Positions 8,119 through 15,163 of a stretch of 54,583 nt of DNA are shown one piece after another. The stretch is from the NCBI GenBank assembly GCA_003244145.1, contig QHBM01000151.1, forward strand, positions 1 to 54,583, written 5' to 3'. Below the pieces are notes generated by a model. The model was not told the DNA's origin. It searched no databases and was given only the letters and a program-made list of their open reading frames with translations. The position numbers and the translations under genes were made by a program. This stretch comes from Chthoniobacterales bacterium. Its GTDB lineage: Bacteria > Verrucomicrobiota > Verrucomicrobiia > Chthoniobacterales > UBA10450. The stretch's first letter is position 1, and every line of letters begins with the position of its first letter.

Positions 8119-8706
8119 ATGGTAACTGAACGCGCGTTATCGATTTTGCATGAGTGGGTCCAATCGGACAGCCTGCGGCGGCACTGTTATGCGGTGGCCG
8201 ATTCGATGAAACGATTCGCGCAGGTGCGCGGCGCGGACGCGGATTTGTGGGAAGCGGTCGGCCTGCTCCACGACATGGATTACGAGCGGCATCCGAACCA
8301 GGAGCAAAGCCCGACGGAAGGGCATCCGTTTGTCGGGGTGGCATGGTTGCGCGAGCAAGGCTGGAGCGAAGAGGTTTGTCGCGCGATTCTTTCCCACGCG
8401 GATTATGCGGGAGTCGCGCGAGAGACGGCGATGGAGCAAACGCTTTACGCGGTCGATGAGTTAAGCGGATTCGTCATGGCTGTGGCGCGCGTCCGGCCTT
8501 CGAAGAGCATGAGCGAGGTGGATGTGGCTTCGGTGAAAAAGAAAATGAAGGACAAGGCGTTCGCCCGTGCGGTCAATCGCGAGGACATCGTGCGCGGCGC
8601 GGCCGAGCTCGGGCTGCCGCTGGACGAAGTGATCGGTCATGTAATCGCCGCGTTGCAAAGCGACGCGGAACGCCTCGGGCTCGCGGGAATTGCAAAAACG
8701 GAATGA
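8119..8706 (+). CDS. HD-domain phosphohydrolase-like protein
   Basis: A 195-residue protein with a metal-binding HD fold. First ligand His in SDSLRRHCYAVADSMKRFA, the HD pair in WEAVGLLHDMDYERHP, and later ligands in AILSHADYAG and AVDELSGFV. HD proteins of this compact type hydrolyse phosphoesters of nucleotides or metabolites; the substrate cannot be inferred. Length and layout match the HDIG-domain proteins annotated simply as HD family hydrolases. A GGAAGAAAA purine-rich stretch precedes the ATG. The stop overlaps the start of the GNAT gene (ATGA at 8703-8706), so translation is coupled. Confidence 0.82.
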   Translation: MVTERALSILHEWVQSDSLRRHCYAVADSMKRFAQVRGADADLWEAVGLLHDMDYERHPNQEQSPTEGHPFVGVAWLREQGWSEEVCRAILSHADYAGVARETAMEQTLYAVDELSGFVMAVARVRPSKSMSEVDVASVKKKMKDKAFARAVNREDIVRGAAELGLPLDEVIGHVIAALQSDAERLGLAGIAKTE

Positions 8707-9125
8707 GGATCGCCACCCGGGAGTTTGTCATGGCGGATTACGATGAGGCGGTCGCGCTTTGGGCTGAAGTCGAGGGCGTCGAAATCTGCGAAGGCGATTC
8801 GCGTGAGGAGATTCTTGGTTACCTCGAACGAAATCCGGGACTGAGCCGCATTGCGGAAGAGGACGGGAGGATCGTCGGCGCCGCGCTCTGCGGTCACGAC
8901 GGACGCCGCGGTTGGATTTATCACCTGGCGGTGTCAGCGGCGTATCGCGGCAAGGGCGTCGGCAAATTGCTCCTGAATGACTGCGTCCGCAAATTGCGCG
9001 ACGCCGGTCTTAAACGAGCAATCATTCTCGTGGCGGGAGATAATCCGGGCGGCCATGAGTTCTGGCTTCGGAATGGTTGGGAAGACATCGCAGGTGCGAT
9101 CGCGATGTCGAAGGAACTCGCGTAG
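8703..9125 (+). CDS. GNAT family N-acetyltransferase
   Basis: A 140-residue acetyl-CoA-dependent transferase. It shows the GNAT order: an N-terminal strand-helix (REFVMADYDEAVALWAEVEG), IVGAALCGHDGRRGWIYHLAV, then the acetyl-CoA pyrophosphate loop YRGKGVGKLLLNDCVRKLRD (Q/RxxGxG/A form), and a final GGHEFWLRNGWED. It is close in length and pattern to the YpeA/RimI-like group. The target (protein or small molecule) is unknown. It is coupled to the HD gene by a 4-base overlap and faces a small membrane-protein gene on the other strand, 8 bases away. Confidence 0.87.
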   Translation: MRIATREFVMADYDEAVALWAEVEGVEICEGDSREEILGYLERNPGLSRIAEEDGRIVGAALCGHDGRRGWIYHLAVSAAYRGKGVGKLLLNDCVRKLRDAGLKRAIILVAGDNPGGHEFWLRNGWEDIAGAIAMSKELA

Positions 9126-9133
9126 CCCGCGCG

Positions 9134-9268
9134 CTATCTATCTTTGCCGGCGAAGAATAGAAACGCGCCGGCGACCGACGCGACAAAACCTCCGAGAGAC
9201 ACTGTCACGAGAACCGCGAGCGCGGCAAAATACAAAAGCGACAATGCCAGTTGTTCGAAGGTAGCCAT
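9134..9268 (-). CDS. 44-residue small membrane protein
   Basis: A short ATG-started frame ending in TAG. The product is MATFEQLALSLLYFAALAVL, then VTVSLGGFVASVAGAFLFF, then AGKDR: two hydrophobic stretches or one long hairpin, ending in a charged tail. Composition is that of a genuine inner-membrane microprotein rather than a shadow frame. It lies on the same strand and 70 bases downstream of the Pmp3-like gene, and may belong to the S41 peptidase-Pmp3 transcription unit. No family recognised. Confidence 0.55.
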   Translation of the reverse strand: MATFEQLALSLLYFAALAVLVTVSLGGFVASVAGAFLFFAGKDR

Positions 9269-9338
9269 AACGGCATTCGGATGCCGTAGGAGAAACCCCG
9301 CCCGTCCGCGAAAGTCGCTGGAATTAACAGACGTTACC

Positions 9339-9512
9339 TTAATGCCGACGCTCGGCCTGATAATCGTTGACTACCAGGCAGGCGTGAATGACGCCGGGAA
9401 CCCAGCCGAGCAGCGTCAGCAGAATACTCAAGATAAAGCTCAGGATCCGTCCGGTCATCAAAACGGCGACCGGTGGAAAAACGACGCAGAAAAAATAGCG
9501 AAGCGATTTCAG
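9339..9512 (-). CDS. Pmp3/YqaE-family small membrane protein, non-ATG start
   Basis: A 57-residue Pmp3/YqaE (proteolipid, UPF0057) protein. The pattern KSLRYFFCVVFPPVAVLM, then LLTLLGWVPGVIHACLVVND, is the family signature: two TM helices with a PP in the first and LGWxPGxxHA in the second. Members stabilise membrane potential in yeast and are stress-linked in bacteria. No ATG, GTG or TTG lies in frame between the upstream in-frame TGA and the conserved N-terminus; CTG at 9512 gives exactly the expected family start (M-K-S-L-R-Y-F). It begins 4 bases after the TAA of the S41 peptidase (9517-9519), so initiation probably depends on coupling to that gene. Confidence 0.8.
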   Translation of the reverse strand: MKSLRYFFCVVFPPVAVLMTGRILSFILSILLTLLGWVPGVIHACLVVNDYQAERRH

Positions 9513-9516
9513 AAGC

Positions 9517-12500
9517 TTAGTTGCTCTTGGTTGGATTCCGGTTCGGATAAGGCGGGACCGGCGGCAGATCGTAGTGCTTGGCCTTCAAGTCGGTCTGGAT
9601 TTCCTGGATGGCGCGATCGAGTTGCTCGTCCTCGCCTTTAAACTCTTTCGCCGGATCGTTTTCCACCACGATGTCGGGATCGACGCCGTGGCCCTCGATG
9701 ACCCAATCCTTACCATCTTTCGCATAAGGCGCGAACTCAGGACGAAAGAGCTGACCCCCATCAGTGAGCGGAAGCGGATTGCGAATGCCGACCACGCCAC
9801 CCCAGGTGCGTTTGCCGATCAACTTACCCAGGCCCATCGCCTTGAAACGATACGGAAAGATGTCGCCGTCAGAGGCGGAGAACTCGTTGCACAAGGCGAC
9901 CATGGGACCGAGGAAGGTCTGAGGCGGATTGGTTTGCGGCGTGCCGTTGCGCGCGATCTCGATCATGACCAGCGCGCGACGAAGCCGCTCGATGACCAGC
10001 GGTGAAACAAAGCCGCCGCCGTTGCCGCGCACGTCCACGATGAGCCCCTTCTTTTTGATCTGCGGAAAGTATTGCTTGGTGAATTCGTTCAGCCCTGGCT
10101 GGCCCATGTCGGGAATATGGATGTAGCCGACTTCGCCATTCGTCTTCTTGCTGACGGCATCCACGTTCTTCTGCACCCAGGCCCGGTAGTAAAGCGGTGA
10201 CTCATCAGCGATCGGCACGACGGTAATATCACGCGCGCCATCATCGGCGGGCTTGGAGTTAACTCGGAGTATCACTTGCTTATCCGCGGTGCCGATGAGC
10301 GCATCGTAGAGATTAGCGAGGGAGGCGACGGGCGTTCCGTTCACCGCCAGGATGTAATCACCGGGCTTCACGTTCACACCTATGGCGGTCAACGGCGAAC
10401 GCGCGTGTTTGTTCCAATTCTCACCGGGCAGGATCCGTTCGATCTTGTAAGCCTTAGTCGCCGGATCGCGCGAAAACTCGGCGCCGAGCAGACCTAGTTT
10501 GATGCGCGGAGTCTCGGGGCGCTCGCCGCCACCGGTGTAGGCGTGGCCGTTGTTCAACTCCCCGATCAGCTCGCCAATGAGATAGGTGAGATCGTTGCGG
10601 TGATTCACGAAGGGCACCAGCGCCGCATACTTATCGCGCATCGCCTTCCAATCGACGCCGTTCATATTCGGCGCATAGAAGAAATCGCGCATATGCCGCC
10701 AGGCTTCGTTGTAAATCTGGTTCCACTCCGCATGGCGATCGAGCTGCATGTCGAGACCGGCGAGCTTGAGTTTGTAGTCCTTGCCGGCTTTCTCGTCCTT
10801 TAGCTCCAGCTTGTCCTTGGGAAGATCGATCATGGCGTAATCCTTGCCGATCTTGACCAGCATCTTCTTGCCGTCGGCGGTGATCTCGTAATTGTTCACG
10901 TCGCCGAGCGTAGTCTCTTTCCGATCTTCCAGGCTGTAAGAGCAAAGATGCGACTTGCGATTATTCCCGTCACCGTCCTCGTCATCTTCCGCTCGGTCAT
11001 CCGCGATGGTGCGGCGAAGATAGAAAATCCGATCGTTCACGAGACGGAGGTTGCGATAGTTGCCGGGCGGAATATCGAGAGCTACCAGGCGATCGTGAAT
11101 GCCATCGAGGTCCACCTTTACGACAACCGGTTTCTTCTCCTTTGCTCCGTCATCTTTCTTGTTCTGATCGTCAGGCTTTTTCTCGGTCTTGTCCTTATCC
11201 TTGGCGACGTCCTTGTTCTCTGGCTTATCCTTATCCTTATCCTTGTCCTTCTTCTTATCACCTTTGCCTACTTCATCACTGCGCGGCCCGAGCGGCGACT
11301 CAGTCTCTTTTGAAAGAGTGATGAGATAAACGCGCTCCAGGTCTCGATAGACGTTAGCGAAGTCCGTCTGATCGAAGATCGGTTTGAAGTCCCGGCTGGA
11401 AGTAAGCATGAGGTATTTCCCATCATCGCTGAAGGTCGGATTGTCGGCCGAATACCAATCGTCGGTCACGGCGACTGGTTTCTTGTCCGTGGTAGAAAAG
11501 AGATAGACCTTGTCGCCCCCATTGTCTTCCGGCCGCGACCAGGCGACCCACTGACTGTCGGGCGACCAATCGTAACCCTGGATCTCGCCAAACTTATCCT
11601 GGTCAACTTGAGTGACTGCTTTGCTGGCGACATCGATATAACGCAAGCGTTGCAACCGGTCGCTCCAAAGTAGCTTCTTACTGTCAGGCGACCAGATGGC
11701 CTGGTAGTAGTAAGTATCAGCGCCGTTGGTTAGCTGCGTCGGCTGGCCTTTGCCATCCTGCGACCGCACATAGAGCTCGTTCTCGCCGGTGGCGTCGGAA
11801 TTATAAGCGATCCATTTTCCGTCGGGCGACCAAACCGCGTCGCGCTCGTGTGCGTTCGAGGTCTTGGTGAGATTGCGCGCGGTGCCATCCTTGCCGGGCA
11901 CGGAGAAGAGGTCTCCCCGCGCCACCACGATGACGCGTTGTCCATCCGGCGCGGAGCTGACTGATTGAACATGCTTCGACGCATCCACCAGCGCGGAACG
12001 CCCGGAAGCGAAGTCTTCCTTGATACCGATCGGCACCACGGCTGACTGCCCGCTGGCAAGATCGTAACGCCAGATGTAGCCCGCTTGTTCGAAAACAATC
12101 GCGTCCTTGCCGATCGACGGGAACTTGATGTCGTAATCCTTGAAGGTGGTGAGCTGCTTTGTGTCCTTGCCTGTCAGGTCGGTCGAGAAAAGGTTCATGC
12201 GCCCGTCGCGATCGGAAATGAAATAGATGCGGTTATCCGGGGCCCACATCGGGCAGATGTCCTGCGCGGGATTATTCGTCAGGTTTTCCGTCTTGCCGGT
12301 TTTGAAATCGAAAATCCAGACGTCGTCCGCCATGCCGCCGCGATAATGTTTCCAGGTGCGAAACTCCCGGAAAACGCGGTTGTAGGCCATCTTCGAATCG
12401 TCGGGCGAAAAGGAAGTAAAGCCGCCGCGCGGCACCGGCAATTGCTGAGGGATCTCGGCGTCCAGACCCGCGGTGTAAAGTTCGCCGATGAAGGAGTTGA

Positions 12501-12948
12501 ACGTTCTCATGCGGGAACGGAAGACCACGAGTGGCTTCGTGTTTTCCCAAGTCATGACGATGTTGTTCGGGCCCATTCGGTCGGAAATATCGTCGCGGCC
12601 GATCGTCGCGGTGGTGGTGATGCGCTTGGGCGCGCCGCCTTCGCCGGGCATCACGTAAACTTCGGTGTTCCCGTCGTATTGCGAGGTGAACGCGAGCTGC
12701 TTTCCGTCAGCGGAGAACCGCGGAAAGGAACTATAGCCCGGCCCGCTGGTTAGACGCCGCGCGATGCCGCCTTCTTTCGCGACTGTGTAAAGCTCGCCCG
12801 CATAACAGAAGACGATTTGCTGGCCGTTGGTGGTCGGGAACCGCAAGAGGCGCGTGGTGTCGGGCAACTTCTGGGCCGTTGCAGATCGGTCGATTACGAG
12901 CACGAGCAGAAGCACGAGGGCGAAACGAAGAGTGGAAATTAGGCGCAT
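9517..12948 (-). CDS. Tricorn-like S41 peptidase with beta-propeller and PDZ domain
   Basis: A 1143-residue exported protease. A signal peptide (FALVLLLVLVIDRSATAQ) is followed by a long WD40/TolB-like propeller region of repeated DxxxWSPDGKWIAY-type blades (to about residue 550), a Lys/Asp-rich linker (about 570-620), a helical region, a PDZ domain (VKPGDYILAVNGTPV) and the S41 catalytic core. Candidate catalytic residues are His in ELNNGHAYTGGG and Ser in NEFSASDGDIFPY, placed as in tricorn protease; KGLIVDVRGNGGG is the S41 core strand. Tricorn enzymes degrade oligopeptides; here export to the periplasm is predicted. The charged linker is unusual and interrupts the usual domain order. The Pmp3 gene is translationally linked downstream. 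Confidence 0.93.
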   Translation of the reverse strand: MRLISTLRFALVLLLVLVIDRSATAQKLPDTTRLLRFPTTNGQQIVFCYAGELYTVAKEGGIARRLTSGPGYSSFPRFSADGKQLAFTSQYDGNTEVYVMPGEGGAPKRITTTATIGRDDISDRMGPNNIVMTWENTKPLVVFRSRMRTFNSFIGELYTAGLDAEIPQQLPVPRGGFTSFSPDDSKMAYNRVFREFRTWKHYRGGMADDVWIFDFKTGKTENLTNNPAQDICPMWAPDNRIYFISDRDGRMNLFSTDLTGKDTKQLTTFKDYDIKFPSIGKDAIVFEQAGYIWRYDLASGQSAVVPIGIKEDFASGRSALVDASKHVQSVSSAPDGQRVIVVARGDLFSVPGKDGTARNLTKTSNAHERDAVWSPDGKWIAYNSDATGENELYVRSQDGKGQPTQLTNGADTYYYQAIWSPDSKKLLWSDRLQRLRYIDVASKAVTQVDQDKFGEIQGYDWSPDSQWVAWSRPEDNGGDKVYLFSTTDKKPVAVTDDWYSADNPTFSDDGKYLMLTSSRDFKPIFDQTDFANVYRDLERVYLITLSKETESPLGPRSDEVGKGDKKKDKDKDKDKPENKDVAKDKDKTEKKPDDQNKKDDGAKEKKPVVVKVDLDGIHDRLVALDIPPGNYRNLRLVNDRIFYLRRTIADDRAEDDEDGDGNNRKSHLCSYSLEDRKETTLGDVNNYEITADGKKMLVKIGKDYAMIDLPKDKLELKDEKAGKDYKLKLAGLDMQLDRHAEWNQIYNEAWRHMRDFFYAPNMNGVDWKAMRDKYAALVPFVNHRNDLTYLIGELIGELNNGHAYTGGGERPETPRIKLGLLGAEFSRDPATKAYKIERILPGENWNKHARSPLTAIGVNVKPGDYILAVNGTPVASLANLYDALIGTADKQVILRVNSKPADDGARDITVVPIADESPLYYRAWVQKNVDAVSKKTNGEVGYIHIPDMGQPGLNEFTKQYFPQIKKKGLIVDVRGNGGGFVSPLVIERLRRALVMIEIARNGTPQTNPPQTFLGPMVALCNEFSASDGDIFPYRFKAMGLGKLIGKRTWGGVVGIRNPLPLTDGGQLFRPEFAPYAKDGKDWVIEGHGVDPDIVVENDPAKEFKGEDEQLDRAIQEIQTDLKAKHYDLPPVPPYPNRNPTKSN

Positions 12949-12973
12949 AAAGAAATGAGAAGTGAGCGATCAA

Positions 12974-12993
12974 GCTGGCGCGACAGCGCCAGC
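12974..12993. repeat. Intergenic perfect palindrome (8-bp stem, 4-nt loop)
   Basis: GCTGGCGC-GACA-GCGCCAGC forms a perfect 8-bp stem with a 4-base loop between the peptidase start and the upstream minus-strand gene stop. No T-run follows on either strand, so it is not a standard intrinsic terminator; it resembles a REP-type intergenic palindrome or an mRNA-stabilising hairpin. Confidence 0.6.
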
Positions 12994-13044
12994 CTGACAA
13001 CTGGGAAAAATTTCCGCGGCGGCGGAACGAAAACCGGATCGGGA

Positions 13045-13638
13045 TTACGCCGCAGCCGGGGATCGCCTGAAAACAAGCGCGGCAACCAAACCGATGCAGA
13101 AAAAGCCGACGACCTGGATAAACATGTAGGAGGCGGTGTAAACCGCGGGGAAGCCCCACCAATTCCAATAGGAAACATTGGTCGCGATCACCGCCAGGAT
13201 TCCGGCCACGGTCACAAAACCCACGCGCCCGCCAAAAGTGGCGATGCGAGTTTGGGCGAGGAGAGTCACCACCAGCAAGGCTTCGAGAAGCTCCGTCACG
13301 AATTCGATCGTGAGATATTTCGCCATGTTAAACGGCCGTGACCCCGCCGGATGATACATTATCAGGCCGGAAGGATTCTTTTCCATCTTCGCTTCATAAT
13401 CTTTCATCGCGGCGCTGCGTTGCGCGTGCGTCGCGTCTGGACCCAAGCCCATGCCAGGGAAAATGTAGAGTCCCGTCGTCTTGCCAGCACTGCTCTCGAG
13501 GGCCGCAAGCACCGCGGTGTCATTCGGAATTTCGCCGATGCCAGCTTCGCCCAACGGAAGCGCCATGTGCGCGATCGATGTCGAGATAAACATGGCGATA
13601 GCGCCCAGAACACCGGCGAGAATAATTCGTTTGGTCAT
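13045..13638 (-). CDS. Uncharacterized four-TM membrane protein
   Basis: A 197-residue protein starting MTKRIILAGVLGAIAMFIST at ATG 13638, with an AGAAGG ribosome site about 8 bases upstream. The first TM helix is followed by a periplasmic region of about 85 residues (including GLYIFPGMGLGPDATHAQRS), then three helices: FVTELLEALLVVTLLAQ, VGFVTVAGILAVIATNVSYW and FIQVVGFFCIGLVAALVF. The frame is open upstream by 92 codons but that part lacks protein character. Family not recognised. Transcribed toward the tricorn-like gene, 96 bases away, with a palindrome in between; divergent from the repeat-domain gene at 13766. Confidence 0.7.
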   Translation of the reverse strand: MTKRIILAGVLGAIAMFISTSIAHMALPLGEAGIGEIPNDTAVLAALESSAGKTTGLYIFPGMGLGPDATHAQRSAAMKDYEAKMEKNPSGLIMYHPAGSRPFNMAKYLTIEFVTELLEALLVVTLLAQTRIATFGGRVGFVTVAGILAVIATNVSYWNWWGFPAVYTASYMFIQVVGFFCIGLVAALVFRRSPAAA

Positions 13639-13765
13639 AAGGGCCTTCTGTTTGGCGGCCAGTTGATCAAGGGAAATGACGAATGGCAAGTGGCAAGTGA
13701 CGCGGGCGGACAGGCCAGCAAAGAAGTTTGACGCGGAAGCGACCCACACCGATCCGTTGGCCCTC

Positions 13766-14614
13766 ATGCGCAAAATACTTCTGCTCTCACTGCTCCTTAT
13801 TCCGCTCGTCCTCCGCGCCGAAACCGAGAAGATCCCGCCAGAAAAGGAATTGAAGACCCTCGTGCGCAATTCGCTGCTCGCGTTCAATAAGGGAGTGCAG
13901 GAGAAGAATTTCACGGGCTTTTACAAGGAGGAACTCGCCTCCGTTTTTCGCGAGCAAATGTCCCCCGAAAAATTCACCACGGCGTTTGAGTCGTTTTTCG
14001 AGAAGAAAGGTTACGACCTTTCCGGGGTGGCGAAATCCGAGCCCGTTTTTGACGAGCCGCCCGCCATCGACTCCAATGGCGTTCTCATCTTGAACGGTCA
14101 TTATCCGACCCGGCCCAACAAGATCACGTTCACGCTCAAGTATCTGGGTGAGAAAACCGTTTGGAAGCTGGTCGGCATCAATGTGCAAGTGGCCCCGGTC
14201 GTGGAAAACACCGGCACGCTGCCATCCGAGAAAGAATTGAAGGCGCTCGCGCTGGGTTCGCTTATGGCCTTTAATCAGAGCATCCAGGAAAAGAACTTCG
14301 ACGACTTCTACCAGCAAATCGCCAAGCTCTGGCGCGACGAAACGACGGCCGGGAAATTGAAGGAGATTTTTCAGTCTTTCATCGACAAGGAGGTCGACCT
14401 CTCGCCGATCAGCAAGGTGCAGCCGAAGTTTGAGGAGAAGCCGGCGATCAATGAATCCGGCATGCTCATCCTGAAAGGTTCTTATCCGACGCAGTCGAGC
14501 AAGGTCGTGTTCACGCTCAAGTATGTTTATGAAGACGCTGCCTGGAAGCTGGTCGGCATCAACGTCAATCTGACGAAGAACGAGACCAAGACCGAGAAAA
14601 CGGACGACGAGTAA
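13766..14614 (+). CDS. Secreted protein with two tandem NTF2-like domains
   Basis: A 282-residue exported protein with signal MRKILLLSLLLIPLVLRAET. Residues about 20-145 and 150-270 are two copies of one domain. Matching blocks are KELKTLVRNSLLAFNKGVQE / KELKALALGSLMAFNQSIQE, then KNFTGFY / KNFDDFY, and near the end NGHYPTRPNKITFTLKYL / KGSYPTQSSKVVFTLKYV, followed by WKLVGINV in both. The fold is suggested by the helix-then-beta pattern (SnoaL/NTF2-like or DUF3887-like); that is inference. NTF2-like domains bind small ligands or act as partner modules. The start at 13766 is chosen because the signal peptide begins there. It stands alone, convergent with a small membrane-protein gene. Confidence 0.75.
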   Translation: MRKILLLSLLLIPLVLRAETEKIPPEKELKTLVRNSLLAFNKGVQEKNFTGFYKEELASVFREQMSPEKFTTAFESFFEKKGYDLSGVAKSEPVFDEPPAIDSNGVLILNGHYPTRPNKITFTLKYLGEKTVWKLVGINVQVAPVVENTGTLPSEKELKALALGSLMAFNQSIQEKNFDDFYQQIAKLWRDETTAGKLKEIFQSFIDKEVDLSPISKVQPKFEEKPAINESGMLILKGSYPTQSSKVVFTLKYVYEDAAWKLVGINVNLTKNETKTEKTDDE

Positions 14615-14621
14615 CACGCCG

Positions 14622-14638
14622 GCTGAGCCCTGCTCAGC
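14622..14638. terminator. Hairpin between convergent genes
   Basis: GCTGAG-CCCTG-CTCAGC is a perfect 6-bp stem with a 5-base loop between two convergent genes; its right arm contains the TGA of the minus-strand gene. It has no T-run, so an intrinsic-terminator role for both strands is only suggested. Confidence 0.4.
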
Positions 14639-14876
14639 GCGGCTTGCGCGACCACCCGAATCCCGCGATCAAGAGGCCGAGAATCAGCAGGACGGCACCG
14701 AGCGGGAACCAGACCATCGAAACGCTCGCCACGCCTCTCATGGCCTCGGCCCAGCCGAGCAAAAGGCCGAGCACGCCGAGGCTGCCGATGGTGACGCCGA
14801 TGCCGATGATGGCCTCGCTGGAAATGGATGACGATCGTGGGCGGTTCGGTTTTTCGGGAGCGTTGGTCGGGTTCAT
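14634..14876 (-). CDS. Small two-TM membrane protein
   Basis: An 80-residue protein. A Pro/Ser-rich cytoplasmic N-terminus (MNPTNAPEKPNRPRSSSIS) precedes two helices, IIGIGVTIGSLGVLGLLLGW and WFPLGAVLLILGLLIAGFGW, and a short basic tail. The longer frame that runs upstream to 15131 overlaps the next real gene out of frame, so the ATG at 14876 is chosen. No family recognised. It lies 62 bases downstream of the 70-residue membrane protein gene on the same strand, probably the same transcript. Confidence 0.65.
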   Translation of the reverse strand: MNPTNAPEKPNRPRSSSISSEAIIGIGVTIGSLGVLGLLLGWAEAMRGVASVSMVWFPLGAVLLILGLLIAGFGWSRKPR

Positions 14877-14938
14877 CTCAGGCGAGAATAGCGGCGGCAA
14901 TTGCGCGAGGCAATGGTGAGCTGACGCGAAGGACAAAC

Positions 14939-15151
14939 CTAACTGAGCCGGAAACGCTCCATTAAATGCTGGCGCATTTCGGTTTGAAGCTCCGGCCTCA
15001 GCCGGCTGAGGATTTTCTCGCGGCGCACCGGGTCCATGGCCGCGAGCTCGCGGAGAAATTTGTCGCGCGTCCGTTTTTTTTCGTACCGGCTCCAGGCGAT
15101 GCCCGCCGCGAGCAGTGCGCAGATCGTCCAAATTACAATTGAAGTGCCCAT
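14939..15151 (-). CDS. Small single-TM protein with charged cytoplasmic tail
   Basis: A 70-residue protein: one N-terminal TM helix (SIVIWTICALLAAGIAWSRY) and a strongly charged helical tail (DKFLRELAAMDPVRREKILS, then RLRPELQTEMRQHLMERF). It begins only 12 bases after the stop of the pectinesterase gene, so it is likely co-transcribed with it. The tail is reminiscent of membrane-tethered regulators of the kind seen in envelope operons, but I recognise no family. Confidence 0.68.
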   Translation of the reverse strand: MGTSIVIWTICALLAAGIAWSRYEKKRTRDKFLRELAAMDPVRREKILSRLRPELQTEMRQHLMERFRLS

Positions 15152-15163
15152 GGGTGCTAACTT

